Positions 17,372 through 26,991 are shown, numbered from the stretch's first letter. The stretch is DNA of 46,219 nucleotides from JBIOJM01 sp044450785 (GCA_044450785.1 JBIOJM010000036.1:1-46219), one strand, 5' to 3'. Program-made: numbers and translations. Notes: a model not told the origin generated them from the letters alone.

Positions 17372-19399
17372 TTATTGCGAATGAACAACGGATTCGAGCC
17401 ACTGCCTGTAAGGCTTCAGGTAGGCATTTTCCACCTCGATCGAGCCGGGGTTGCCGGTCAGCACGTCGAGGAGCATCCGCCGAAGGACTCCCGCGACCTG
17501 CTTGCCCTCGGCGGAGTCGATCTGGTTTACACTCTCCACCTGGTCGTGCCTCAGGTCGTAGAGCTGCTCGGACCCCAGGCCGTTCCGGATGTAATGCCGG
17601 CCCAGGGCCACCAGGGAAAACTGGACATCCTGGCGGCTCTTGCTCCGCTCGTCCTGAGGCTGGAACGCGGTCACGGAGGAGTGCTCGGAGAGGGCCGGCG
17701 TGATCTCCGGAGGGACCTGTCCCGGTGTCAAGAACCAGTAGGCCGCCAGCGAGTGACCCGGGAACGGTGAGCCGGGCGAGAGACCCAACCGGTCGACCAC
17801 GGTGGCCGGCAGATCGCGCAGGCTGACGGGTTCTGCCACGACGCGGTTCGCGGGCGCGTCCGGGGAGAGGATCACCAGCGGGACGGCGATCTCGTCGAGG
17901 TAGAGGCTGGTGGCGTGGAGGAACGAGCCATGATCGCCGAACGATTCTCCGTGGTCGGAGGTGATGATCACCAGCGTGTTGTCGAGAAGCCCCTGGCCGT
18001 GGAGCTCATCGAGCAGTTGCCCGAGTTGGTCGTCGAGGAAGGCGATGCAATCGTCGTAGCAGTCGCGGGCCATCCAGATGTCTCGGTTCTGGAGAGTCTT
18101 CCAGCCGGGAGTCCCATAGTCGAGCAGGAACTGGTGATCCCGTGCCGACCGGGGCCTGATCCCGAAACGGCCCGCATATCCCGGCGGGGGCATGTAGGGA
18201 TCGTGGGCGTCGAAGTAGTTCAAGTAGGCGAAGAAGGGGCGATCCCGCTGCCGATGGCGCAGCCAGTCGAGGAAGGCGTTGCTGATCCCGCTCGCATTGC
18301 GGGATTGCAAGCGGATCCACTTGGACTCGTAGAAGTCATCGCGACTGAGGATGTTCTCGAGGATCCAGCTTCCCGCAACCGTCCGACCCAGCAAGTACCA
18401 CGGCGTCAGCGGATAGTCCTCGAAATGGGTGAATCCTCGATCCAGCCTGGTTTCGTAAGTGCAGTTGGCGGTGTTCGCCGAGAATCCGGCGGTTTCATAG
18501 CCTCGTGCGGCCAGATGCTCAGCCAGGGTGGGAACCGGGGCGTCGAGCGTGTAGTTCCACTGTGAAATCAACTGGAAAGGCCAGTGGCCGGTGAAGAAGC
18601 AGGTATGCGAGGGGTATGTCCAAGGGGCCGGAGCCAGAGCCAGGTTGTACCGGACGCCCTTCCGCGCCCAACTCACCAGGTTGGGGGTGGTGTTCCGCGG
18701 ATAGCCGTAGAGGCTCAGGTTGGCGGCGCGGACGGTGTCCCACACGATCAGCATGACGTTGCGGGCGTTCGACGGCGGCGCCGGCAATCCGGCCAACGCG
18801 CTATATTCCCGGACCACATGCCGGCCCGATGAAACGGCCGCAAGGATGACCAGCAGGCCGAGCAGCCCCGCGAAGGTGTACCGCGCCTGCCGCGGACGTT
18901 GACAATGGGCCGCGATGCCGCCGCTGATCAGCCGCCCCAGTCCGGCGGCCAGGAGCAGGGTGCAGACGCCATGCTCGATGGCTCCGAGCTGGGCCCTCAC
19001 CTGCGCGTCGACCAGGCCGGCAGCCAGGAGTAAGGTGGAGACGCCGTACAAGGGCAGCCGCAGCAGGGCGGACCAGATCGCCAGTGTCGCGAACAGCCAC
19101 GACGCCGCGCGCAGCGACATGGGCCTCGGCCGGATCCGCGAGACCGCGGCCAGCAGCAGCCCCGGGATCACCAGCAGGACCACGTGCCCAACCGGAACGC
19201 TCCAAGGGAAATCAAGGCCGCTCCCATAGTTCTTCAGACGATTCCAAAAGCACTTTTTGAGGACGATGATCGCCAGATCGAGATAACCACCGGCGAGGCC
19301 GCACGCGATCGGCAGCAAGATCGCGGCCATCGGGGACAGCAGGCCTTGTTGGCCCGGCACGCGCCGAGTCCCAGGTTCGGGCAGAGTGGTCTCCCGCAA
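17372..19399 (-). CDS. Membrane alkaline-phosphatase-superfamily protein, sulfatase-like with Thr nucleophile
   Basis: About 675 residues from TTG 19399. Four or five N-terminal transmembrane helices (to ~190) are followed by an extracytoplasmic sulfatase-fold domain. Seen: metal Asp in IVWDTVRAANLSLYGY (D221), nucleophile position in APWTYPSHTCFFTG (T261), and ITSDHGESFGDHG (D482, H483). In formylglycine sulfatases the signature is C/S-x-P-S/A-R; here it is T-Y-P-S-H, so neither formylglycine formation nor the usual Arg is possible. Thr as nucleophile and five membrane helices match LtaS and EptA-type phosphoglycerol/phosphoethanolamine transferases. It is the downstream member of three tandem paralogues. 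Activity (transferase or phosphodiesterase) is inference. Confidence 0.8.
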   Translation of the reverse strand: MRETTLPEPGTRRVPGQQGLLSPMAAILLPIACGLAGGYLDLAIIVLKKCFWNRLKNYGSGLDFPWSVPVGHVVLLVIPGLLLAAVSRIRPRPMSLRAASWLFATLAIWSALLRLPLYGVSTLLLAAGLVDAQVRAQLGAIEHGVCTLLLAAGLGRLISGGIAAHCQRPRQARYTFAGLLGLLVILAAVSSGRHVVREYSALAGLPAPPSNARNVMLIVWDTVRAANLSLYGYPRNTTPNLVSWARKGVRYNLALAPAPWTYPSHTCFFTGHWPFQLISQWNYTLDAPVPTLAEHLAARGYETAGFSANTANCTYETRLDRGFTHFEDYPLTPWYLLGRTVAGSWILENILSRDDFYESKWIRLQSRNASGISNAFLDWLRHRQRDRPFFAYLNYFDAHDPYMPPPGYAGRFGIRPRSARDHQFLLDYGTPGWKTLQNRDIWMARDCYDDCIAFLDDQLGQLLDELHGQGLLDNTLVIITSDHGESFGDHGSFLHATSLYLDEIAVPLVILSPDAPANRVVAEPVSLRDLPATVVDRLGLSPGSPFPGHSLAAYWFLTPGQVPPEITPALSEHSSVTAFQPQDERSKSRQDVQFSLVALGRHYIRNGLGSEQLYDLRHDQVESVNQIDSAEGKQVAGVLRRMLLDVLTGNPGSIEVENAYLKPYRQWLESVVHSQ

Positions 19400-19575
19400 G
19401 ACTGCGTCTCCGCGTCCTTCTTCAGGGTCATCATCGCGAGGAAGAGAGCCGGACGCTCATGCCGGCGGTTCAAGGCCACGCCGAATCGCGAGATCGGTGG
19501 AAGCCAAGGCGCCCCGACCGGAGCCTGATCATCACAATAACACGCGATCGGAGTCATTTCGAGTCGTGACCGGCA

Positions 19576-21534
19576 TCAGATCGATGGCCGCGGGATCAGG
19601 GACTCGAGCAGCATCCGGAAACGCTTCTGGTAGTCCGCGGCCACGCCGCTCGTGATGCGGTTGTCGCGGAGAATCTCGCCGAGTGAGTTCCGGAAACGAC
19701 CCAGCGCGGGGTCTTGGGCCGGGTTGCTTTTGAGGTTGCGAAGTTCCCGCGGGTCAGCCGCCAGCTCGTAGAGTTCCTCATTCCCTCTGATGTCCAGGAG
19801 GTAATGCAGGCCCTCGGCCACGAGGGAGACCGTAAACCCTCTCTGGTTTGGCCCGCGGCCGCGTTCTCTGCCGATGACGAGGGGAATGTCGACCTCCGAG
19901 AGGGCCCTCGTGGCGCGCGACTCGGCCGCGCCGGGCGTCTGCCGCCAGCATGCCGCCAGCGAGCGCCCGGGGAAGGTCGAGCCGGCGTCGAGCCCTGAGA
20001 GGTCGACGATGGTGGCCGCCAAGTCGCGCAGGCTGACCGGCTCCGAAACCGTGCGACCGGGCGGTGCCGCCCTGGAGAGGATCAGCAGGGGGACATGGAC
20101 TTCGTGTGCGTAGACGCTGAAACCATGGTTGAATACACCGTGCTCGCCAAACTGTTCCCCATGGTCGGAAGTGATGATCACGAGCGTATCGCGGAGCACT
20201 TCGCGGCGGTCGAGCTCATCGAGCAGCGACCCAACCTGCCGATCAAGTGCGGCGATGCAATTGTCGTAGGAGTCGCGGGCGAGCTCCACGTCGCGCTCGC
20301 CGAGCTTGAGCTTGTCGCGATCCCAGTATTCCAGGAGCATTTTGGACTCGCTGGGCGACCGGGGGCGGAGCCCGAAATTTGTCCCTTTCCCCTCGGGGGG
20401 GAGAAAAGGCTCGTGTGCATCGAGATAGTTCAAGAAGGCGAAGAAGGGGCGCCGGCGGTGCCGCTCTCGAGACAGCCAGTCGAGAAATGAACGGTTGATC
20501 CCCTCGGCGTCTCGGGATTGGGATCGGATCCACTTGACGCCGTGGAAGCCGCGGGAATTCAGAACATTTTCGAGGATCCAGCGACCCGGCATGGTGCTGC
20601 CCAGGACGGTCCGCGGCGTGAGTGGATAGTCCTCGTAATGGGCGAACCCGCGATTCATGCCTGACTCGTAGCTGCACCAGTAGGTATTCGCGGCAAATCC
20701 GGCGGTCAGATATCCCCGCGAGGTGAGAAACGCAGCCAGCGTGGGATAAGCCGGGTCGAGGGTCGGCTGCCAGTGCGCGCTCAGTGTCGACGGCCACTGT
20801 CCGGTCATGAGCGAGCAATGCGAGGGAAACGTCCAGGGAGCAGGCGCGAGGGCCCACTCGAACCGCACCCCCCGCTTCGCCCAGCGCTCCAGGTGGGGCG
20901 TGGTGTCGCGAGCGTAGCCGTAGAGCCCCAGGCTGGCGGCGCGGACGGTGTCCATAACGATCAACAGGACGTTACCCGCACCGGCAGGGGGTGCCGGCAG
21001 TCGCGCCACTGCTCGGGATTCCGCCAGTGCCTGCCGGCCGCAAGAGACCACCGCGGTTGCGGCCACCAGTGCCGCGAGCACGGGCAGGCTGTACCGCGCG
21101 AACCACCGCAAACGAGAGTCGGGCCTGGCGAACCAGCGGCTGAACCCCCGGGCCGCCCCGGCGGCGACGAGCAGGGTCGCCGCCCCATAGAGAGGAGCCC
21201 TCAAGAGTGGCCCCCAAATCGCGAGCGTTCCGTACGCCCAGGCGGCGGACCGCGGGGAGAGCATACCCCGACGGAGCCGGTTGAGCCCGGCGATCACCGA
21301 CCCGAGCACCATCATGACCGCGAGATTCGCCACCGGCACCACCCAGTGGAAATGCCTCCCCTGCTCGTAATACAGCGACGTATGGAAGACATCCCTTTTC
21401 AGATGGATCATCCCCAGGTCGATGGCTCCGCCAACCAGCCCGAACCATGCCGCCAAACCGAGGGCGCACCACGGAGAGAGGGACGAATCAGGCGTCGTCG
21501 CCTGCTGCTCGCGCGCGGGCGGGCAAGGTTCCAC
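19576..21534 (-). CDS. Membrane alkaline-phosphatase-superfamily protein, second paralogue
   Basis: 652 residues. The start is GTG 21534, with GAAGGAG well placed upstream and the 50-residue gene ending 18 bases before. Same architecture as its neighbours: N-terminal helices up to ~165, then VLLIVMDTVRAASLGLYGYA (D195), APWTFPSHCSLMTGQWPS (T235 in the formylglycine position, His for Arg) and ITSDHGEQFGEHG. Near-identical blocks with the downstream paralogue (RPFFAFLNYLDAHEPF; VSLRDLAATIVDLSGL; YDNCIAALDRQ) indicate tandem duplication. Likely acts outside the membrane on a phosphate-diester or lipid-headgroup substrate; unproven. Confidence 0.8.
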   Translation of the reverse strand: MEPCPPAREQQATTPDSSLSPWCALGLAAWFGLVGGAIDLGMIHLKRDVFHTSLYYEQGRHFHWVVPVANLAVMMVLGSVIAGLNRLRRGMLSPRSAAWAYGTLAIWGPLLRAPLYGAATLLVAAGAARGFSRWFARPDSRLRWFARYSLPVLAALVAATAVVSCGRQALAESRAVARLPAPPAGAGNVLLIVMDTVRAASLGLYGYARDTTPHLERWAKRGVRFEWALAPAPWTFPSHCSLMTGQWPSTLSAHWQPTLDPAYPTLAAFLTSRGYLTAGFAANTYWCSYESGMNRGFAHYEDYPLTPRTVLGSTMPGRWILENVLNSRGFHGVKWIRSQSRDAEGINRSFLDWLSRERHRRRPFFAFLNYLDAHEPFLPPEGKGTNFGLRPRSPSESKMLLEYWDRDKLKLGERDVELARDSYDNCIAALDRQVGSLLDELDRREVLRDTLVIITSDHGEQFGEHGVFNHGFSVYAHEVHVPLLILSRAAPPGRTVSEPVSLRDLAATIVDLSGLDAGSTFPGRSLAACWRQTPGAAESRATRALSEVDIPLVIGRERGRGPNQRGFTVSLVAEGLHYLLDIRGNEELYELAADPRELRNLKSNPAQDPALGRFRNSLGEILRDNRITSGVAADYQKRFRMLLESLIPRPSI

Positions 21535-21552
21535 GGACGCGGCTCCTTCGGT

Positions 21553-21705
21553 TCATTTCGGCCGCGACCGGGGCCAGACGCGCCGAAACACCTTGCGGCC
21601 GAACACGAGGACGTTGCGACCGAACAACATGACAACCCCGCCGACGGCGGCGATTATCGACGCGACGGGCATCATCGTCTCGGGGCCAAAATACGCGAAA
21701 AGCAT
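21553..21705 (-). CDS. 50-residue membrane protein in the sulfatase-like operon
   Basis: A very short gene: ATG 21705, stop TGA at 21555-21553. The protein starts MLFAYFGPETMMPVASIIA, continues with a hydrophobic helix (IIAAVGGVVMLFGRNVLVFG), and ends in a strongly basic tail (KVFRRVWPRSRPK). This gives a single-pass topology with the tail probably cytoplasmic. GAGG lies 8-11 bases before the ATG and the following sulfatase-like gene starts 18 bases after the stop, so translation seems coupled. I believe similar short proteins occur beside such genes in related genomes but cannot verify this here. It may be a small accessory subunit of the adjacent enzyme. Confidence 0.72.
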   Translation of the reverse strand: MLFAYFGPETMMPVASIIAAVGGVVMLFGRNVLVFGRKVFRRVWPRSRPK

Positions 21706-21860
21706 CAGGAAACCTCGGATCGGATCGACCTGTTCAATCCCATGAAGATCGATCCCCGGCCAGGGGGATCGCGCTGCAATCCGACGGAAAGCGATGAGCG
21801 AGTATACCGCGCCCTCAGGGTGGACGGCTGCGCCGCCATGGCATCAAGGTCCTGGCATCC

Positions 21861-23846
21861 TCAGTGACTGAACCGTTGCGGCGTCAGCGGACCTCCCGTG
21901 AGGCGGCCCAGAGCTTGCCTCATCCGCTCGAGCGTGGGCTCCATGGCCGGGTCGCCGGCCCGGTTGTTCAGCTCGTTCGCGTCCTCGCGCAAGTGAAACA
22001 GCTCTTCGCGAACGTCCCCTTCGCGGCGGATGTACGTCCAGTCGCCTTCGGACAGGGCGGCCAGCGGCCAGCGCGTCTCGAACAATTGCGACGGATCCGG
22101 GTTGAGCGTGTCGATGGGGACCACTTCGGAGAGTGCCGGTAGGGAGGCAGCGGGCTTGGCGGGGACCGCCCTCGATGAGCCGTTCCAGAACCGGGCCAGC
22201 GAATCACCGGGAAACGGGGAACGGGCCTTGAAACCCAGCACGTCGACCACCGTCGCGGCCAGGTCTCGGAGGCTTACCGCCTCGGTGACGACCTGTTTCG
22301 TCGGGCCCCCCGCCGGGGGGATGATCACGAGAGGAACATGCAGCTCCGTCTGGTAGAGTGACCCTCCGTGGCGGAACACACGGGGGTGCTCGCCGAAGCT
22401 CTCGCCGTGGTCCGCGGCGATGATCACCCAGGTCCACTCGAGGACCGCGCGGCGCTCGAGCTCGTCGATCAGCCGGCCCAGTTGCTCGTCGAGGTCCGCG
22501 ACGCAGTTGTCATAAGCGTCCCGAACGAACGCAAGCTGCTGCTCGGAAGGGCCGCGCCTGGCCAACTGCAACCAGTCGTCGATGAGGTCCATTTCACGAT
22601 TGTTGCGCGGCTTGGCCCCGAACCGGTGAATGCCCGTCTCCGAAAGCTGATACGGATAGTGGGCGTCAAAGAAGTTGAGGAAGGCGAAGAACGGCCGCTC
22701 CGGATGGCGGCGCCGCGAAAGCCAGTCGAGGAACTCGCGATTGATGACCTCCGCTTCCTTTCGATCGTTGTTGAAAAGCCGCCAGAGGCGTTGCAACGCG
22801 GGCCTCAAGAGGTCGAAATCCAGCCGATCCTCCAGGAAACGCGCGACCGCCTCGAGGCCATCCACTGGGCGATTGATCAGAGCGGCCATGTGGGACGCGG
22901 TGAGCGCTGGGAAGATGTAGTCTTGATAGACGGTGAAACCGCGGGCCAGCCCGGAGTCGGTCCCACAATACGCATGGTTGGCGGTGAATCCGGCCGTCGC
23001 GTAACCGCGCGCCCCCAGGAATTCGGCCAGGGTGGGATAGGTTGCATCGAGCGGAGTGAGCCAGCCGGCGGAGACCTCGTGAGGCCATCGGCCCGCAAAC
23101 ATGCTGGCATGAGAAGGTAACGTCCACGACGAGGACGCCCGCGCCCGGTTGAAGCAGATTCCTCGTTGCGCCAATCCATCGATCGTCGGGCAGGTGCGAC
23201 GGTTGTAGCCATAAAGACTAAGATGGTCCGCTCCCACGGTGTCCAGTACGATCAAGAGGACGTTGGGGGAATAGGGCGGCGGGAGTGCCCGCGCATCCTC
23301 GCGCCACTCCCTGAGCCGGTCCAACCCCCAGAGCGATGCCGCCAGGACCGGCACGAGACCGGCGAGGACGGGGAGGCTCTTCCGGACCAGCCGCCCTACG
23401 CCGGCGGCACGCCGCTCGAGCGCGGGGACCAGCCGCGCCGCCAACCCCAGCATCAACAGCAATCCGGCGGCAGCGTGGATCCGAGGAAAAGCGGCCCAAA
23501 AAACGGGGAGCAAGGCCATCGTGCCCAGGATTCGCGTCGCGAGCCAGCGACCGCGGCGGCGCCCTCCCAAGGCCAAGAGTGACAAAACCACGCCCACGAG
23601 AAGGAAGATCACCAGATTGGTCAGTGGAACCAGCCAGATGAAGTGCCGGCTCATCCAGTAAAAATGATTGACGTCGAACGCTTGCTTGCGCAGGACGGTC
23701 GTCCCGACCTCGAGCAGCCCGGAAACGAGCCCGCACCAGGCCGACAAGACCAGAATTGCCAGCGGCCCGAGCCGGTTCGCGGCGAGATCTCGGGACGGCG
23801 ATGCGACCGTGCCGGCCCCCTCGAAGACATCAGTCCGACTGATCAT
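21861..23846 (-). CDS. Membrane alkaline-phosphatase-superfamily protein, third paralogue
   Basis: 661 residues. N-terminal hydrophobic helices to ~175, then NVLLIVLDTVGADHLSLYGY (D202), SSSWTLPSHASMFAGRWPHE (T242 at the formylglycine position, His for Arg) and IIAADHGESFGEHPRVFRHG. More diverged than the other two: it has an insertion around residues 320-360 (ALINRPVDGLEAVARFLEDR region) and a shorter C-terminal end. First gene of the presumed minus-strand operon; the 285-base gap upstream, shared with a divergent TPR gene, should hold its promoter, though no clear ribosome binding site precedes the ATG. Confidence 0.8.
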   Translation of the reverse strand: MISRTDVFEGAGTVASPSRDLAANRLGPLAILVLSAWCGLVSGLLEVGTTVLRKQAFDVNHFYWMSRHFIWLVPLTNLVIFLLVGVVLSLLALGGRRRGRWLATRILGTMALLPVFWAAFPRIHAAAGLLLMLGLAARLVPALERRAAGVGRLVRKSLPVLAGLVPVLAASLWGLDRLREWREDARALPPPYSPNVLLIVLDTVGADHLSLYGYNRRTCPTIDGLAQRGICFNRARASSSWTLPSHASMFAGRWPHEVSAGWLTPLDATYPTLAEFLGARGYATAGFTANHAYCGTDSGLARGFTVYQDYIFPALTASHMAALINRPVDGLEAVARFLEDRLDFDLLRPALQRLWRLFNNDRKEAEVINREFLDWLSRRRHPERPFFAFLNFFDAHYPYQLSETGIHRFGAKPRNNREMDLIDDWLQLARRGPSEQQLAFVRDAYDNCVADLDEQLGRLIDELERRAVLEWTWVIIAADHGESFGEHPRVFRHGGSLYQTELHVPLVIIPPAGGPTKQVVTEAVSLRDLAATVVDVLGFKARSPFPGDSLARFWNGSSRAVPAKPAASLPALSEVVPIDTLNPDPSQLFETRWPLAALSEGDWTYIRREGDVREELFHLREDANELNNRAGDPAMEPTLERMRQALGRLTGGPLTPQRFSH

Positions 23847-24131
23847 CAGCGTGATGGGTTGAGCGTGGGAAGCCTGACTTCGGCCTGGCCCGTGGCCTAG
23901 ACGGCAGGAGAAAAGCCGTATTCGATCCGTGCGCCAAATCGAACCTCAACATAGCACCGAGGACGCGCTCCGGCAAGCCGTCGCGACGGCTCGGACTCAC
24001 GATGCCCGGCGCGTCGGGCCGGATTGGTTGTCGACCAGGCGATCTGTGGAACATACTGTTTCAAGGATCGAGTGCGCGTTGCGGACGGTGCAAGCCCGCC
24101 GAGACGTCCGGTTAATCCAGTGGGGACGGAG
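23847..24131. other. Divergent intergenic region
   Basis: 285 bases between the divergent third sulfatase-like gene and the TPR protein gene. It must carry promoters for both directions. I see no convincing sigma-70 boxes, RNA gene or riboswitch in it. Confidence 0.4.
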
Positions 24132-25520
24132 ATGTCAATCAAGGCAGAGACGGGGAGGGCCCGTGTTCAGCACCGATGGACGCTGGTGCTGCTGCTGGCC
24201 ATCGTCGCCCTGGGACTGCTCTGGGGCGGGTGGAAATGGTCGGAGGTCAGGCGCTATCGGAGGGCGATATCGGAAATCGAGGAAGATATCGAAGCCGGTC
24301 GAAACGCGCTCGCCGCGCGGAACCTAGTTGCGCTTCTGGCCTGGAATCCCAGCTCCGATCAAGCCGCCTACCTCCTGGGAGTCTGTGAGAAGGCACGGGG
24401 GAGGAGCGAGGCGGCTTCCGAAGCGTGGGCCCGGGTTCCCCCCGATTCTTCGTTCGCGCCCCGGGCGATCCAGGGCCGAATGGAGCTGGAAATCGAGCGC
24501 GGGCGGCTCGCCGACGCCGAGCGGCTCATCAAGGACGCGATGCTGGACCCTCGGGGCGACGCATCCGGGCTGGGCCTGCTGCTCGGGCCCGTCTATTGCC
24601 TGCAAGGCCGGTCCGAGGAGGCAGAGCGGTTCATCCAGGCGAGGTGGAATCACCTGGCGGGGACGGGTCAAGGGGCTTCCGAGGCGGCCATCAACTTGGT
24701 CCGCCTGCACATCGAGCAACAGCGGACCAGCACCCCGGTCGAGGAGGTCCGCTCCTTGCTCGATCAGGCCGCGCAATCGGCCCCCAAAGACGAACGGATC
24801 TGGCTGGCGAAAGCCAACTCGGCGATTCGCGCCGGCTCGTACGACGAGGCGGCGCGGTGGCTCGACGCCTGCCTGCGCGGTCGCCCCGACGATGTGCCGG
24901 TCTGGCGAGCCCGGCTGAACTGGGCCATGGCGACGGGACGCGTGGAGGAGGTCCGAGAGGCCATGGAGCATTTGCCGGCAGCGGAGTCCACGCCGGCGCA
25001 GGTCCAAAAGCTGGCGGCCTGGTTTGCCGCGCAGCACGGAGACGCCGCGGCGGAGCAGAGGGCACTGGAACGCCTTATCACGGCCGATCCCGCCGATTTC
25101 ATCGCCCTGGACAGGTTGGCAGAGCTGGCGGTGAAAGACGGCCAGCCGGACCGCGCGGACGAGCTGCGCCGCAAGAAGATCGAAATCGATCGGCTGCGGG
25201 CTCGTTACCTGAAACTGCACGAACGATACCAACCCCGGCGCGACGCGGCGGAGATGGCCCGCCTTGCCGAGCAGCTCGGCCGCCGATTCGAGGCCAGGGC
25301 GTTCCTGACCGTGGCGGTCGCCGTCGACCCAGAACGCACCGACCTCGGGAACGATCTCACTCGGCTCAACCAGCAAACCGAGATCAACGACGAGCCAGGG
25401 CGTACCCTGGCCGGGCTGCTTGCTCCCGAGCTTGACGCCCAAGTGGGCTCGTCACTCTCCCCGACCACGCCGCCGATGGTCAACCCTCATCAAACTTTTT
25501 CTCGAGGGAAGCCTGATTGA
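24132..25520 (+). CDS. Single-TM TPR protein A
   Basis: 462 residues from ATG 24132 (GGGGACGGAG upstream); the frame is open earlier but without a credible site. A basic N-terminus and one helix (WTLVLLLAIVALGLLWGGW) anchor it, and the rest is alpha-helical TPR sequence facing the periplasm or paryphoplasm (for example GRNALAARNLVALLAWNPSS, DERIWLAKANSAIRAGSYDE, EAARWLDACLRGRPDDVPVW). Near the end it has DLTRLNQ, also found at the end of the convergent TPR protein, suggesting common descent. The last 41 bases overlap the tail of that gene on the other strand. No enzymatic motif; probably a scaffold in the neighbouring envelope system. Confidence 0.8.
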   Translation: MSIKAETGRARVQHRWTLVLLLAIVALGLLWGGWKWSEVRRYRRAISEIEEDIEAGRNALAARNLVALLAWNPSSDQAAYLLGVCEKARGRSEAASEAWARVPPDSSFAPRAIQGRMELEIERGRLADAERLIKDAMLDPRGDASGLGLLLGPVYCLQGRSEEAERFIQARWNHLAGTGQGASEAAINLVRLHIEQQRTSTPVEEVRSLLDQAAQSAPKDERIWLAKANSAIRAGSYDEAARWLDACLRGRPDDVPVWRARLNWAMATGRVEEVREAMEHLPAAESTPAQVQKLAAWFAAQHGDAAAEQRALERLITADPADFIALDRLAELAVKDGQPDRADELRRKKIEIDRLRARYLKLHERYQPRRDAAEMARLAEQLGRRFEARAFLTVAVAVDPERTDLGNDLTRLNQQTEINDEPGRTLAGLLAPELDAQVGSSLSPTTPPMVNPHQTFSRGKPD

Positions 25521-26727
25521 GACGGGTCAGGCCCTGGTGGGCCTGAGTGTCGAGAGGGTCGCGCCCGATTGCGAGTTGATACCAGACCCGGGCCTCTTCG
25601 CGCCGGTTGAGCGACTCGCAGATTTCACCGAGCTTGTAGAAAATCTTCTGGTCGGTCTGGATGGTGACGACGGAGTCCTTGATGGTCCGCTTCAACAGGT
25701 CGTAGCGGGCGGCGAATTGGAGGAGTTCCTTGGACTCGGGGTCGCCGAGACTCTGCAGCACCACACCCAGGCCCTGGGTCGCGTCGCGGTCCTCCGGATC
25801 CTGGCGGCGGGCGGCCCGGAAGTACGCGGCGGCCTCACGCAGATCGTTGCGTTGCAGTGCCAGTCGACCGCGGAAAATGTTGAGTCCCACGTGATCGGCG
25901 GGCCCGTCCCGGGCCAGATCTTCCGCGGCTTCGATCTCCCCCCGCTCGATGGCGATCTGGACGCGGAGAGCGCGCGCGTCGGGGTCTGAATTGAGGAGCG
26001 GACGGAGCGCGGTCTCGGCCTCTTCGAAGTGGCCGGTCAACTCGTAGCTTGTTGCCAGCGCCAGCCGCGACCACCGGTCAGTGGGGTCCACGGAGACGAA
26101 TCGGATCAACGCTTTGCGCGCTCCTTCCACGTCCCAGAGCCAGCAGTAATTCTGGCACCAGGCGAAGGCGTGGGTGTAGTCCAGGGTCATGAGCCGATAG
26201 AGGGCGCGGAACTGGGCGTCGCACTCCGCCTTCCGGCGCTGCACCGCATAGAGGTAGGCGAGCTCGCGATAGGATTGGATCTGGCCGGGGTTGAGCGAGA
26301 GCGCGTGGCGATATGCCGCCTCGGCCGCCCGCGCACGCCCCCGTGCCAGCTCGATTTGACCCGCCTTCAGCCAGGCCTGCGCGCTGATCGGGTCCGCGTC
26401 GGGGATGTGCTTCAAATGATCCAGGGCTTCCGCCGGCCGCTCCTGTGACTCGGCGATCCGCGCCCGGAGCATCCAGTCGAGCGAGGTCGGCGCGACTTCC
26501 GACGCACGCTGGTCGAGGATCGCACTCGCCCGGTCATACTGCCGGGCGGCGAACTCTTTCCAGGCCGCTTGCAGCAGGGCAAGACGCTTCGGATCCTGCG
26601 GAGAACGAGAGCGCGACAGCCGTGGTGCGGCGACCACGCCGACCACCAGCGCGATCAGGAACAGGACAAACGCCAGGACCCATCGTTTCCGTCTCTTGAA
26701 CCGCGGGGTGCCGCGACCTGGTTCCAT
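25480..26727 (-). CDS. Single-TM TPR protein B
   Basis: 415 residues with a strong GGGAGG site before ATG 26727. Layout mirrors protein A: basic N-terminus FKRRKRWVLAFVLFLIALVV as anchor, then TPR units (YDRASAILDQRASEVAPTSL; ARAAEAAYRHALSLNPGQIQ; GHFEEAETALRPLLNSDPDA; EEARVWYQLAIGRDPLDTQA). It ends in GLTRLNQASLEKKFDEG. Convergent with and overlapping protein A by 41 bases. No catalytic motif is present; a protein-protein interaction role in the envelope is inferred. Confidence 0.82.
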   Translation of the reverse strand: MEPGRGTPRFKRRKRWVLAFVLFLIALVVGVVAAPRLSRSRSPQDPKRLALLQAAWKEFAARQYDRASAILDQRASEVAPTSLDWMLRARIAESQERPAEALDHLKHIPDADPISAQAWLKAGQIELARGRARAAEAAYRHALSLNPGQIQSYRELAYLYAVQRRKAECDAQFRALYRLMTLDYTHAFAWCQNYCWLWDVEGARKALIRFVSVDPTDRWSRLALATSYELTGHFEEAETALRPLLNSDPDARALRVQIAIERGEIEAAEDLARDGPADHVGLNIFRGRLALQRNDLREAAAYFRAARRQDPEDRDATQGLGVVLQSLGDPESKELLQFAARYDLLKRTIKDSVVTIQTDQKIFYKLGEICESLNRREEARVWYQLAIGRDPLDTQAHQGLTRLNQASLEKKFDEG

Positions 26728-26991
26728 GCCGACCTCCCGTCGCCACTTTATCGGATTTATCCCTTCCAGACAAATGTGATCGCGCGTAACGAGATGGAGA
26801 ACGATGAAAAAAACCCTGGGCTACCATTGCATGAGTGGGTGTGAATCATCCGGGCTAGGCTTCTTTGAGCATGCCGAGTATCGTGTTAAGGGCCTTGCAC
26901 GACGCTCAAGAGGGCGGATCACGCTTCCGTCGGTTTTTCACCTCTTGATGGCCGGCTTTTGACGGCCTCCCGCGGAGACCAAGTCTCGAAG

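Noticed and set aside
24040..24131. Riboswitch-like GC-rich leader before the TPR gene
   Set aside because: I could not match any conserved cobalamin, TPP or SAM core, and the downstream gene is not a metabolic gene.
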